A program made the position numbers and the translations under genes. This document shows positions 1-19,392 of a stretch of DNA of 64,000 bases, one piece after another; within the stretch, counting starts at the first letter, position 1, and each line of letters opens with the position of its first letter. The DNA is taken from contig NC_020174.2 in assembly GCF_000224145.3 (NCBI RefSeq), forward strand, positions 4,913,117 through 4,977,116. The letters run 5' to 3'. Source of the DNA: Ciona intestinalis (Eukaryota; Chordata; Ascidiacea; Phlebobranchia; Cionidae). The notes under the pieces are model-generated. The model made no database searches. It worked only from the letters and a program-made list of their open reading frames with translations, and was not told the DNA's origin.

Positions 1-318
1 AAACACACAAAGTACATTAAAGTGGTTTGTTGGTGAATGTTGCTGCACAATTATTGAGGGTTAATAATTTCTTTCCCCACCATATAGCAATTTGTTAAAC
101 CAAAGTACCAAATTAGTGTAAACAATTTGTATTACCAAAAGTCAACATACAATCTTACATAAATATAACCAAACAGAACATAATATTCTTTATAACTGTA
201 CCTTACATGAATTGTTATAGATATTAGAATTAATTAACCTTGTATATTTAAACCCAACATACCATCATCTTACATAGAACCCAATAAGTAAACAGCATAT
301 AATATTTCTTTATAACTA

Positions 319-8986
<8,668 letters not shown>

Positions 8987-9966
8987 GACACACACTTTTT
9001 CAGATTACCTTCGATAAGTATGCATGCAAACTAAATGCCTAAGTCAACCTTGATGATAAATAAAGTCGTTTAACAAAATATTAAGGATAAACACAGTTAA
9101 CTTTATAAAATGTATGTCTACATTGAAACTAACTGTACCAGCATGCTAACCTAATTCATATCAGTAAAACTCAATTGTAAAATAAGCTTTACCATTATTT
9201 TAAAACTGGTCCCAGTAAGTCAAATTTGAGCAAATAAAACAGCTAATAAACTTGGAACAAAATAAGTTTGTTACAAATACAACATTACAGAGACCTAACT
9301 CACACTGTGCAACTCAAAATAAAACTAGCGTTTGAATACAAATTCAACTTGGTCAAAATAAGTTTGTATTAAATAATATAATTATTACACTGGTACTGTT
9401 AACATGACCACGTATATTTAAATAATTGAAGAAATGGTTACTGACGTGAGCGACGAACTAGCTAAAAGAGTAGTCTTTTTTCAGTGGTCTTAAAAACATA
9501 TTTGAAAACTTGAACAGTACCAACGGAAAACCATATTGACATACATCCGTACGGCAGGTCGCAACATGCACAAATGAATCGATTTGGAATTCTAGAAGAA
9601 GGACCTGAGTCACGTGACTAAATGCGTTCTTCTTTCTACACCGGTTCACCGACCGTTGCGGGTCACTGCTCCTCGATAAAAACAAAAGAACCCAAGTTAC
9701 GCCAAGCAGACGCCGCTCTCCCGCTTGTTTACTACGCCTTACTCCACGCCGGCTTCATAAACCGCGAACTCGCGACACGGAATGTTCCATTTCCGAATGA
9801 GTTCGGATCTCTCGCGCCTCTATGCGGCAACATTTATTACGACAAACTACTGAGCTACATCATAACATATAGTACTGTGGGGGAAAACGGCACACCTGTA
9901 CCTAGATGAGTTACAATTTTTTTAAATAGCGATTTGTAAAAAAATTGGCATAGCAGCGCATAAAAT
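8987..9966. other. Upstream region of the FAM117-like gene
   Basis: No gene recognised. It is AT-rich to about 9430 and then CpG-rich to about 9830, which suggests the promoter side of the minus-strand FAM117-like gene. The 95-codon plus-strand frame at 9622-9909 matches nothing I know and lies in this CpG-rich stretch. Confidence 0.4.
9609..9618. promoter_or_regulatory. Palindromic E-box GTCACGTGAC
   Basis: A perfect 10-bp palindrome with CACGTG core, the form bound by USF and MITF/TFE-type bHLH-ZIP factors, about 620 bp upstream of the FAM117-like start codon and inside its CpG-rich upstream region. Binding is inferred from the motif alone. Confidence 0.35.
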
Positions 9967-10161
9967 ACAGTAGGGTGGGGAAAGATGGGACACATTTTGC
10001 ACATGATATCCAAATATTCCGATCGTCTTTTAAACAATTAACAACGATCTAGGGAGGTCGTGAGGATACGCTTTTATAATTCTTTCCATTTTCTTTGTTT
10101 ACTGCCAAATTGGGCGAGAAAATAGAATGAAAAGGTGTCCCATCTTCCCCCAACCTACTAT
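9967..10161. mobile_element. ~190-bp palindromic MITE (family 1)
   Basis: Inverted ends of the form TAGTAGGGTGGGGAAAGATGG against its complement, with the internal motif GTTTTAAACAATTAACAACG shared by all copies (lightly mutated here) and TA at the flanks. It lies only in the left ficolin duplication unit; the corresponding place in the right unit (near 14470) lacks it, so it arrived after duplication or was lost there. Confidence 0.75.
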
Positions 10162-10534
10162 ATGACAATAACCTGTATCACCCCTTTTCGTTACTCTGCC
10201 ACACTCTACAAACACTTGTAACAAACATTGAGTATACGGCGCTTATTTATTAGCTTGGTAGCAAATACTTGGCCACGGGATGTAATAACTACCATGGCAG
10301 ATAGATTGTGAATATACAACGGTTATGACTTCCATGGGTTAGTATAAAGATATTCATTTTATGCAATATGGTTAGGTGCACCAAAAGGAATACTGGATCT
10401 GGATGTATTTGTATTAATGTTCAAAGCTTTAAGCCAAACACTTTGTTTTTAATAATCTGCTAAAACTTGGTAATTACACACCATTTAAGCATATACTAAA
10501 AAGTTTAGTTAATAAAATCGTAGCCCATTAGAAA

Positions 10535-10705
10535 GCGTTAGCACCTTATATTTCATATTTTCTGATCGTGAAAAACAATTAACAACGTTCTTTTAGATTC
10601 GCGCGTATACGGGTATTTATAACTTTGTAGGTATTTTCTTTACTATACCCAACGAAAAAAGAGGTTGAAAACATATAAGAGCGCATCTTACTACACCCCG
10701 CTATA
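10535..10705. mobile_element. Degenerate MITE (family 1), shared by both ficolin units
   Basis: It carries the family motif AACAATTAACAACGTTC and a decayed inverted end, just downstream of the ficolin stop codon. The equivalent in unit 2 is 14833-15035, so this insertion predates the tandem duplication. Confidence 0.5.
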
Positions 10706-10741
10706 TTTTTCGTTTGTACAAAAAAGATTGAATTTTAAGTA

Positions 10742-12591
10742 TTACACGGGTCTGAATTTCATCTCTATGTACTCCAGAGAATATTTTGTTCCATGGAAAA
10801 GGGCCCAACTCGCAGCTTGATCGGTGCTGGTTTGGCAATTCAAATATGCCCCGTTTAAATTTGAGTGATAGCAAGCCCCGTACCACCAAGCACCCTGCTC
10901 TATGACCGCACAATTTCCTCCGGAGGAATCATTGTCTTGGTCCTTCGTAGTAAAGGGGCGATTGTTATGATGGCTCAAGGAATCTCCTAAAAATGGGTTC
11001 AATATAACATTTAAATCTAAATTTATAAACGTAATGTCAAATGCAAATATTTGTTTCATACGCCAACCAGGTAAAGGTTGCGCCGTGACACACAGGCCAG
11101 AGCAATTGCTTCATAAGTTACAGACCCAACGGTTACTAGTAACTGTCATATGCCCATAGTGGTATGTGGTAGCAGTGTCAAGCCTCGACGCTATAACCTC
11201 TGGCCTTAAGGTTTTAAATAGTCTAATTTTCCTTACTATATGTGAAGGGACAAATAAAATTAGTGTTATGCTGTAACTTACCAGCGGTCCCGGAATACCC
11301 GGACACTGACAATCTATAAAGTTGTTCTTCTGAAGCGATCGAAAACGAGCTGTCGGAAAAGCGTGTTTGACATCATTGTTTATCACTATCATATAGTAGG
11401 GTGGGGCCACCTTTAACACATAATATCCCAAATATTCTGATCGTGTTTTAAACTTTTAACAACGGTCTACGGGAGTTGTGGGGATACGGTTATACAACCA
11501 TTTGAATGTTCTTTGTTTACCACCAAAAAGGACGAGAAATATATAGTGAAAAGGTGTCTCATCTACCCCTACTACAACATAAGTAAGCGTTATCACCTAA
11601 ACTTGGCGTATTTCCAAACGTCTGCACAATCTTTTAAGTCAACCCTCAGTTCGTAAAGTCCAGAAGACGTTAAAGAATGGAGATTTTCCATACCTTTAAA
11701 AAATATGTTTAAAAAAATATTACTAAGGAATTTTTCGTAATTCATTGTTTTTAAATTCAAACCCAGCCAAAATTCGTTGCTCAGATTCCCGAATTTCTGT
11801 CGATATTCTGCCCAAGTTCGGTAGAAGTTTTCAGACCCGTCCGTTCTTCGTTGGAAAACCTGTGGTAACATAAACTAACATAATTACTTCATCTTTTATT
11901 TGTCGCTTCTCGATTACGGTAGCAAAGATTAAAGAATAGTTATAACGAAAAGGCAGGTGGTCGCTACATCTATACCACGTAAACAACGAGCTATATTTGA
12001 CTTAGAGGGAAAGTTCGCGTAAAGAATATCCACCAGCGCCAAAGTTCTGTGAGTAAAACATGATAACTTACCAGCCAGCCGCCACCGTCTGTGGTTTGAT
12101 CGCAGTAAACTTCCAAAGATTGTCTGTTCCCTCGGTTATATATCTCGTAAATCCCGCTTTCGTTTCGTCCCATTAGCAAAGCTTGCTTGCAACTTGTCGG
12201 CAATGCTTAAACAGAACAAGTACTAAGTAAGCGACATGTTAACGTGTTGAAAAATAGTCAACTTACAATAAACTTCCATTAATCTTTCCAACCGTTGCAC
12301 CTTCTCACTTAAAACATTGTACTCTGACCTGCAGGTCGGGTCACAATGCCCCTGCTCGCCTTTCGGGCCCACAGGCCCAAGTAAACCATTTCCACCCACG
12401 GGTCCTCGTTTACCAGGAGGCCCAGGCTCTCCTTTTTGTTCTGTACTACCACTCCCGCAAGACAACACCACATGTTGAGTACCTTGGCTTTTAGACCCAG
12501 CGACCAGAAGAACAAAAACTACAACTTTAAGAAAACTCATTGCTGAAAGAAATACTGTTTTAACGACTGTCGTTATGTTACTTATTTCCAT
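10742..12591 (-). CDS. Ficolin-like lectin 1 (collagen stub + fibrinogen-related domain)
   Basis: Six exons join in phase: 12267-12591, 12072-12205, 11763-11859, 11597-11693, 11282-11349, 10742-10986. From the second ATG (12540), which begins a clean signal peptide ([18 protein letters not shown]), the protein is 304 aa; the first ATG at 12591 adds 17 residues. After the signal come ten unbroken Gly-X-Y triplets, a CDPTC motif and short coiled neck, then a fibrinogen-related domain with [16 protein letters not shown], the acidic loop KDQDND typical of Ca2+ sites, and NCAV...GAWWY. This is the ficolin plan: a secreted trimeric or oligomeric recognition lectin, in vertebrates able to trigger the lectin complement pathway. 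The collagen region is short for a ficolin, so protease (MASP) docking is uncertain. It is the left member of a tandem pair. Intron 3 (11694-11762) uses a weak GTTTGA donor. Confidence 0.9.
11105..11215 (-). repeat. tRNA-derived SINE head fragment in ficolin 1 intron 5
   Basis: Reverse-strand remnant of the SINE head (complement of GGTTATAGCGTCGAGGC and following). The same remnant, somewhat longer, is at 15510-15603 in the second gene, so it predates the duplication. Confidence 0.55.
11394..11575. mobile_element. MITE (family 1) in ficolin 1 intron 4
   Basis: Ends ATAGTAGGGTGGGG and CTACCCCTACTA are near-inverted, with the central GTGTTTTAAAC and ATACGGTTATACAACC blocks of the family. It matches 15908-16096 in ficolin 2 intron 4, so it was present before the tandem duplication. 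Confidence 0.7.
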
Positions 12592-13248
12592 CTCTTCGTT
12601 GTGTTAATGGAATACAAAATTCTGAGTCTTCCCGTACTCACTGTTACCTTGTATGCCGATCACACAAATGCTATGCAACTAATAGTGACGGATCTTTTTA
12701 TGCTAAGCAGGCAACCACAAGATTTATTGACAGAGAATGAATAGTTTCTTTGTGTCTCCTTATAAGGTTGCAGAACAAACTTGTTTTTAACTTCTGCAGC
12801 TTAAACGCTGACTTTAGGCAATCCGTAATGATGAATAGGTGACATTTGAGCCGACTTCAAACCACAGTCATTCTGCTGCTGCGCATAACAACGCATGAAT
12901 ACCAAATTAGGAAGTGCTGGCAACATAATTGCTTAACAATATAAACCTAAAGCAGCACATAGAGTTGCAAATGCAGAAATTAAAATATGTGTTTTTTAAT
13001 GTGATGTACAGTCGTACAGGAAGTAAAAATACATCACTATAAAGTAATCACTGGCGATTTCACAAGACTATATTTAACTAATCCTTAATACTTTAAAGGC
13101 GCATACCAACCAAAAATGAAAATTTGTATATGGATAGATATGCTCAAATGTAACCTAAAGGTACCGTCAAAGTTTGCCAAAACGATACGGCTTCTAAAAA
13201 GATCGCGTGAAAAAACCCGCTGGAGTAAAACAAATTCGGCTGTTTCGA
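12592..13248. other. Upstream flank of ficolin 1
   Basis: 5' flank of the minus-strand ficolin gene. Similarity to the second duplication unit ends at about 13095; beyond it is AT-rich sequence without recognisable genes. Confidence 0.4.
12758..12767 (-). promoter_or_regulatory. CCTTATAAGG element upstream of ficolin 1
   Basis: The palindrome CCTTATAAGG sits 167 bp upstream of the first ATG and is preserved at the same distance before ficolin 2 (17417-17426). It fits both a TATA-type core (TATAAGG) and a perfect CArG box (CC, six A/T, GG) bound by SRF; the sequence cannot decide between them. Confidence 0.45.
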
Positions 13249-13788
13249 CAATGCATGGGATTTCCCATGAAAAAAAAAATTCACTCAACTTTGATCGTTT
13301 CTAGTTTCTAAAATAATAAAGAAAATTTAAATTTTATTTCTAATTTGGTATAATTAATGCTTCTTCTTCAAGAATAGAAAAAATTGTAAAACATAGATTA
13401 TTATGTTTTAATTTTTCGATTGAACGTAGCTACATACCAGATTATGCTGACTCAGCATATTTTTATACCTAATGTTAAACACGATAAACTGACTTTTTCA
13501 TAAAAAAAATAGTACAGTAGGTACTAGTGAGACATATTGAACACAATATAAAAAAAGTGTTAAACCTAACTAATAAGAAAAAACTGCTAAATCAGCATAT
13601 TATGTAGCTACGTTCAATCGAAAATTAAAACATAATAAACTCTATGTTTTACAATTTTTTATATTCTTGAAGAAGAAGCATTAATTATACCAAATCAGAA
13701 ATAAAATTTGAATTTTCTTTATTATTTTAGAAACTAGAAACGATTAAAGTTGAATGAATTTTTTTCTAATGGGAAATCCCATGCATTG
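13249..13788. mobile_element. Fold-back element with ~180-bp inverted arms
   Basis: The left arm (about 13249-13437) and right arm (about 13600-13788) are reverse complements with few mismatches, starting CAATGCATGGGATTTCCCAT and ending with its complement. The ~160-bp centre also has shorter inverted motifs (CAGCATAT). No transposase frame and no clear target duplication were seen. It lies between the two ficolin units. Confidence 0.7.
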
Positions 13789-14445
13789 CACTTACACGTA
13801 CGATAAAACGTCTTAAGTCGTTGCAATTTAATCTTTAATGCGAAAACTAAAACATAAGTAGAGCTGTTCGGTGAGAAATAGTTTGATTGAATAAAGGTCA
13901 CTATTTATCATCGTATGGTGGGCAACGACATTTGCTAAAACATAGGTTTTGTGTTTCACACACATCATGGCTTATGAACTATCACGCACGGAAAGATAAG
14001 TCCTTTTGCCCATGCAAATATGGTTTTATTATCCGTGAATATGAATATACATGCAAAGTCACCCTATATCATGATTAGAATGATGAGAGAAACGATGTTC
14101 ACAGTTGGAGTTCTTACTTGGGTATAAGGTTTGCCGAAACTCTACAAGCATAACAGGTTGGATCAACGCAGCAATGACAAGGTTTAGGTTCTTTTTAATG
14201 CTAAACTACAATTACAAGGAGAGGAATGATTATATTGACCTGATGTAGCTACGGCCTACTAGAAATATCTCTAGTATAACTAAAGTGGGCTGTGCTGTAG
14301 CTGCTGCAGCCTACTATAACTATTGTGAAGCCGTGTAATCATTTGACTATAGATCGCAAAAGGTAGATGCGCTAATCACTGATGTACCACAGGGCGAGTA
14401 TACTACACAGTAACCTGGTGTTTGTTCTAGTATTCTGACAAAAAC
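13789..14445. other. Spacer between ficolin duplication units
   Basis: No gene recognised. Short plus-strand frames here (for example 13887-14078) have no family resemblance. Unit 2 begins at about 14446. Confidence 0.35.
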
Positions 14446-15096
14446 ACACCTGTACCTCGATGGGCTACAAATTTTTTAAATAAACATTGAGTACGGCGCT
14501 TATTTATTAGCTTGGTAGCAAATACTTGGCCACGAGATGTAATAATTACCGTGGCAGATAGATTGTGAATATACAACGGTTATGACTTACATGGGTTAGT
14601 ATAAAGACATTCATTTTATGCAATATGGTTAGGTGCACCAAAAGGAATAACTGGATGTATTTGTATTAATGTTCAAAGCTTTAAGCCAAACACTTTGTTT
14701 TTAATAATCTGCTAAAATGTGTTAATTACACATCATTTAAGCATATACTGAAAAGTTAAGTTAATAAAGTCGTATCTGTCAGAAAGCGTTTAGCCAAAGA
14801 CATTAGCAGTAAAATCAAACAAAGATATATTACTTTGGGGTAAGATGAGAAAGCGTTGGCACCTAAATTACATATTTCCTGGTCGTGTTTAAAACAATTA
14901 ACAACGTTCTTTTAGAGTCGCGGATATACAGTTATATACAATTTTGTAGTTATTTTTTGTTACTATACACAACGAGACTAGAGAAGAGATTAAAAAAATA
15001 TATAAAAGCATCCTTTCACAGCACCCTGCTATATTTCACTGTAAAAGAATGCGTATAGGAAGTTTGTACAAAAACAGAAGAGTTTTAATTTATGTT

Positions 15097-17250
15097 CTAC
15101 ACGGGTCTGAATTTCATCTCTATGTACTCCAGAGAATATTTTGTTCCATGGAAACCGTCCCAACTCGCAGCTTGATCGGTGCTGGTTTGGCAATTCAAAT
15201 ATGCCCCGTTTAAATTGGAGTAAAAGCAATCCCCGTACCACCAAGCACCATGTTCTAACACCGCACAATTTGTTCCGGAGGAATCATTGTCTTGGTCCTT
15301 CGTGGTAAACGGGCGATTGTTATGATAGCTCAAGGAATCTCCTAAAAAATCGGTTCAATATAACATTTAAATCTGAATTTAAAAACACAATTTTAATTGC
15401 AAATATTTCTTTCATACGCTAACCACCAGGGAAAAGCTGGCGGCGCGAAACGGTGATGGCTAGAGCAATTGCTTCATAAGTTACAGACCCAACGGTTACT
15501 AGTAACTGTCATATGCCCATAGTGGTATGTGGTAGCAGTGTCAAGCCTCGACGCTATAACCTCTGGCCTTAAGGCAGGCGAACCAACAACTTTGCCGCGG
15601 CACTGGAAATAGTTTATATTTTTCTAGACATAAAACCAGATCGTTTTTTACAAATTTGCCAGCCCTGCTTTTTACTTGACAATTTCCCTCGAGTATAGTT
15701 TTTTACTCGTAGCGTGTTATTAGGATTGTTGTAAATAGTGTAATTTTCCTTACTATACGTAAAGGGATAAATAAAATTAATGTTATGTAACTCACCAGCG
15801 GTCCCGGAATACCCGGACACTGTCAATCTATAAAGTAGTTCTTCTGGAGCGATCGAAAACGAGCTGTCGGAAAAAGCGTGTTTGACATCATCGTTTATTA
15901 CTATCATATAGTAGAGGTAAAGACGGGACACCTTTGGCACACAAATATCCAAATATTCTGATCGTGTTTTAAACAATGAACAACCGTCTACATGAGCCGT
16001 GAGGATACGGTTATACAACCATTTGAATGTTCTTTGTTTACTACCAAAAAGTACGAGAAATATATAGTGAAAAGGTGTCTCATCTACCCCTACTACAACA
16101 TAAGTAAGCGTTATCACCTAAACTTGGCGTATTTCCAAACGTCTGCACAATCTTTTAAGTCAACCCTCAGTTCGTAAAGTCCAGACGACGTTAAAGAATG
16201 AAGATTTTCCATACCTTTAAAAAATATGTGTTAAAATCTACTACTAAGGAATTGTTCGTAATCTATTGTTTTTAAATTCAAACCCAGCCAAAATTCGTTG
16301 CTCAGATTCCCAAATTTCTGTCGATATTCTGCCCAAGTTCGGTAGAAGTTTTCAGATCCGTCTGTTCTTCGTTGGAAAACCTGTGGAAACGTAAACCAAC
16401 ATATTAATATATTACTATATCTTTTATTTGTCTCTTCGATTACGGTAGCAAAGATTAAAGAATAGTTAAAACGAAAAGGCAGGTGGTCGTTACAACTTAC
16501 ACCTATACCAGATAAACAACGAGCTATATTTGACTCAAGGTGGCTGTACACAGTTTCCAGCGTGCGAAGTCGTATGCAAACCCGTGTCCAATTCCGCATG
16601 CCGCAGCGAAATCCGGACAAAACGGACCGGATACTGTGTACAGCCACCTTTAGAAAAGGAAAGTGCGCGTAAAGAAAATCCACCAGCGCCAAAGTTCTGT
16701 GAGTTCTGTGAGTAAAACATGATAACTTACCAGCCAGCCGCCACCGTCTGTGGTTTGATCGCAGTAAACTTCCAAAGATTGTCTGTTCCCTCGGTTATAT
16801 ATCTCGTAAATCCCGCTTTCGTTTCGTCCCATTAGCAAAGCTTGCTTGCAACTTGTCGGCAATGCTGAAACAGAACAAGTACTAAGTAAGCGACATGTTA
16901 ACGTGTTGAAAAATAGTCAACTTACAATAAACTTCCATTAATCTTTCCAACCGTTGCACCTTCTCACTTAAAACATTGTACTCTGACCTGCAGGTCGGGT
17001 CACAATGCCCCTGCTCGCCTTTCGGGCCCACAGGCCCAAGTAAACCATTTCCACCCACGGGTCCTCGTTTACCAGGAGGCCCAGGCTCTCCTTTTTGTTC
17101 TGTACTACCACTCCCGCAAGACAACACCACATGTTGAGTACCTTGGCTTTTAGACCCAGCGACCAGAAGAACAAAAACTACAACTTTAAGAAAACTCATT
17201 GCTGAAAGAAATACTGTTTTAACGACTGTCGTTATGTTACTTATTTCCAT
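15097..17250 (-). CDS. Ficolin-like lectin 2
   Basis: Six exons equal in length to those of ficolin 1: 16926-17250, 16731-16864, 16284-16380, 16118-16214, 15796-15863, 15097-15341; 304 aa from the ATG at 17199, or 321 from 17250. Signal peptide, ten Gly-X-Y triplets, neck and first half of the fibrinogen-related domain are identical to gene 1. Exons 4-5 carry about a dozen residue changes, for example [10 protein letters not shown], and [20 protein letters not shown] in place of the corresponding gene 1 stretch. The KDQDND loop is kept. Here intron 3 (16215-16283) contains an in-frame stop if retained, which confirms it as a true intron. Intron 2 carries a MITE absent from gene 1. It is probably a secreted pattern-recognition lectin with altered ligand preference, by inference from where the changes fall. 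Confidence 0.9.
15510..15603 (-). repeat. tRNA-derived SINE head in ficolin 2 intron 5
   Basis: The reverse complement reads as a tRNA-like head (CCAGTGCCGCGGCAAAG followed by a GGTTATAGCGTCGAGGC B-box region). It is longer than the remnant in ficolin 1. Confidence 0.6.
15908..16096. mobile_element. MITE (family 1) in ficolin 2 intron 4
   Basis: Same insertion as 11394-11575 in gene 1, with inverted ends and the central GTGTTTTAAACAATGAACAA motif. Confidence 0.7.
16538..16649. mobile_element. 112-bp Harbinger-type MITE in ficolin 2 intron 2
   Basis: Perfect 17-bp inverted ends (AGGTGGCTGTACACAGT and complement) flanked by TCA and TTA, compatible with a 3-bp TWA target duplication carrying one mutation. 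The aligned place in ficolin 1 (about 12000) has a single TTA and no element, an empty site. GC content is higher than in the surroundings. Confidence 0.8.
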
Positions 17251-18174
17251 CTCTTCGTTGTGTTAACGGAATACAAAATTCTGAGTCTTCCCGTACTCAC
17301 TGTTACCTCGTATGCCGGTCACACAAATGCTATGCAGCTGATAGTGACGGATCTTTTTATGCTAAGCAGGCAACCACAAGATTTATCGGCAGTGAATGAA
17401 TAGCTTGTTTTTGTATCCTTATAAGGTTGTACAACAAATTTGTTTTTGAGTTCTGCAGCCTACTTCGTGCGAATTTGGGCGATCGGGAATGATGAATAGG
17501 TGACTTGTAAGCCGACTTTAAACCACAGTCATTCTGCTGCTGCACAGAACAACGCAGGAATACCAAATTAGGAAGTGCTGGCAACATAATTGCTTAACAA
17601 TATAAACCTAAAGCAGCACATAGAGTTGCAAATGCAGAAATAAAAATATGTGTTTTTTAATGTGATGTACAGTCGTACAGGAAGTAAAAATACATCACTA
17701 TAAAGTAATCACTGGCGATTTCACAAGACTATATTTAACTAATCCATATATTAATACTTTAAATTCAAAATGAACATGTTATAACTTTAGTGACTTACAG
17801 TTTTTCACAATCTTGTCACAATTTCAAAATTACGACTATGCTTTCTGATGATTTTTAACAAAAAATAAGTAAGTAATGGTCTAAAAGTTGGGCTTGAAAG
17901 GCAACCATACACTTCCTCATTGAGCTTAGCGGATGTGGAACACATAATGGACCAATTCATAAGCGCCAGACATAACTGTAAAAGGCAGGGGAGGCCGGTA
18001 ATAGTTGGACTTGACACTACTTATACTTTATAAAACAACTTGGTTCAACCGATTAAGGAGTAATGCAAAAAAAATCCGGGACAAATTTGGTCGTAATGTT
18101 TTCTGAATAATGAAGAAAATTCCAGAGCAGCCTTCCTACCCTGCCACCCCAGGTTTGGAACCTAATGTTAAACT
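17251..18174. other. Flank between ficolin 2 and DR1
   Basis: To about 17764 it is the 5' flank belonging to the ficolin duplication; the remainder is unique AT-rich sequence downstream of DR1. No gene recognised. Confidence 0.4.
17417..17426 (-). promoter_or_regulatory. CCTTATAAGG element upstream of ficolin 2
   Basis: Identical to 12758-12767 and 167 bp upstream of the first ATG. It stays intact although neighbouring bases have changed between the units. TATA-like or CArG/SRF-like. Confidence 0.45.
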
Positions 18175-19392
18175 TCAACCATTTTCAGCAGAAGAGGAAG
18201 GACCAGCTATATCTTGTGATGGTGGTTGACCAGGTGCGGGTATCAAACCATCACGAACCATCTCCATTTGTTGTTGAAGCCACTCCTGCTGTTCCTGCTC
18301 AAGTTGTTGCTGTCTCGCCTTGTTAAAACATAACCATCTACTGTTATACAGCATTTTTTCACTTTTTTTATATTTCTTCTGCCAATTGACAAGACTTCAT
18401 TAGGATTTGACACCTCAATGCAAAGCACGCCAAAACTTTAAAATAAAGTTAAAAAGGAAATAAAAACAAAGTTGCATTTATACAATGAACATTACCTGAG
18501 CAAACAGTTCCTGTTGTTGCCTTAGTAATTCTTCCTCAGGAATGCCAAGGTTTTCCAACCTACTACTTCCTCTTCGCTTCTTCTGTGCGACATGTTTGCA
18601 TTCGGCAAGAACTTCTTTGCATTCTGTTACGTAAGTCCCGAACCCAAGCGCTTCTAATGCTGTAATGCAAAGTTAGAGCTGATTTCATGTGGGTGAGGTC
18701 TTACAGCGATGCCATGGAACCTGGGATTTAGGTTAGAGTTTGCCCATTACCCCAACAATGTAAATGTACATTTTATTCTTAATTTCTATATGGGTGTTCT
18801 ACAGTGAGGCGTGTCATGGGACCATATGGGCCAGAGTTCCCCCCAACACCTAAACTAATTACACAAGTGTATAAAGATTCACTCTGCATAAAAGATTAGC
18901 AATGCAGCATTTTTGTTAAAATAATGCCAATGTGGTTCAAGATATAAATTCAGCATGAACATACCTTCCAACACATGCTCAGGCATTATGGTCTTCTTTG
19001 TGTTTTTGTTGCAAATCTCATTTGCTTCCGATGAAACAAGATGAATGAACTCATTACAACAAGCTACTATTAATTCTCGTGCTTCATTTGATACTCGGAC
19101 CTAAACAGCAAGCGCAAATAGTTTAATACATTGTCAACCTGTTATTAATCTGTTATTGTTAATCATGTTACAACCATTGTGGTCGTGTTCCTGGGCATCC
19201 AACTAAGCGGTCACTAATGGGTTGTCTAAATTATCAGCCGACAGTCACACGAAAAAGGGCCCAATGAATAATAATTACAAACAAACTTATATAAATTAAG
19301 TATATAGTTCACATAGTTACCTGGGGTAAAATTTCCTTTATCATTTTATTGATGGCGGCTCTTGGTAGGTTTAGGTCATCTTCCTCAGCCAT
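18175..19392 (-). CDS. DR1: DR1 / NC2-beta transcription repressor subunit
   Basis: Four exons, 19321-19392, 18965-19100, 18496-18659 and 18175-18318, give 171 aa (human about 176). The N-terminus AEEDDLNLPRAAINKMIKE and the next exon (ARELIVACCNEFIHLVSS, EANEICNK) form the histone fold of DR1. Exon 3 gives ALGFGTY and SSRLENLGIPEEELLRQQQE, almost the vertebrate text; exon 4 is the Gln-rich tail (ARQQQLEQEQQEWLQQQ). Dr1 pairs with DRAP1 (NC2-alpha), binds TBP on the promoter and blocks TFIIA/TFIIB entry; it is nuclear. In vertebrates the acidic end follows the Gln-rich part, whereas here the protein ends in a Pro/Ser stretch. WDR12 lies 487 bp upstream on the same strand. The gap is too long for a typical tunicate operon, so independent promoters are more likely. 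Confidence 0.95.
18690..18850. repeat. Dispersed repeat family 3 in DR1 intron 2
   Basis: It contains the recurring blocks of this family (GTGGGTGAGGTCTTACAG, GCCATGGAACCTGGGATT, TTGCCCATTACCCCAACA), which recur as ACCTCACCCATATAGAATAG and related forms at several other places. No tRNA head or inverted ends were recognised. Confidence 0.6.

Larger units (their letters stand above)
9889..13095. repeat. Tandem duplication unit 1 (ficolin-like gene)
   Basis: About 3.2 kb that aligns with about 14446-17764. It begins at ACACCTGTACCT and ends at TATATTTAACTAATCC, and holds one complete ficolin-like gene with its flanks. The units differ by indels from MITE insertions, by a SINE fragment in intron 5, and by point changes unevenly spread along the gene. 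Confidence 0.85.
14446..17764. repeat. Tandem duplication unit 2 (ficolin-like gene)
   Basis: Counterpart of about 9889-13095 in the same orientation. It carries an extra Harbinger-type MITE (16538-16649) and a longer SINE remnant (15510-15603), but lacks the MITE at 9967-10161. Confidence 0.85.

Noticed and set aside
9622-9909. 95-codon plus-strand frame
   Set aside because: Lies in a CpG-rich promoter-like region, ends within the ficolin duplication boundary, and resembles no family.
11593-11871. Single exon spanning 11597-11859 without an intron in ficolin 1
   Set aside because: Ficolin 2 has a stop in the corresponding stretch, and the fibrinogen domain aligns only when 69 nt are removed.
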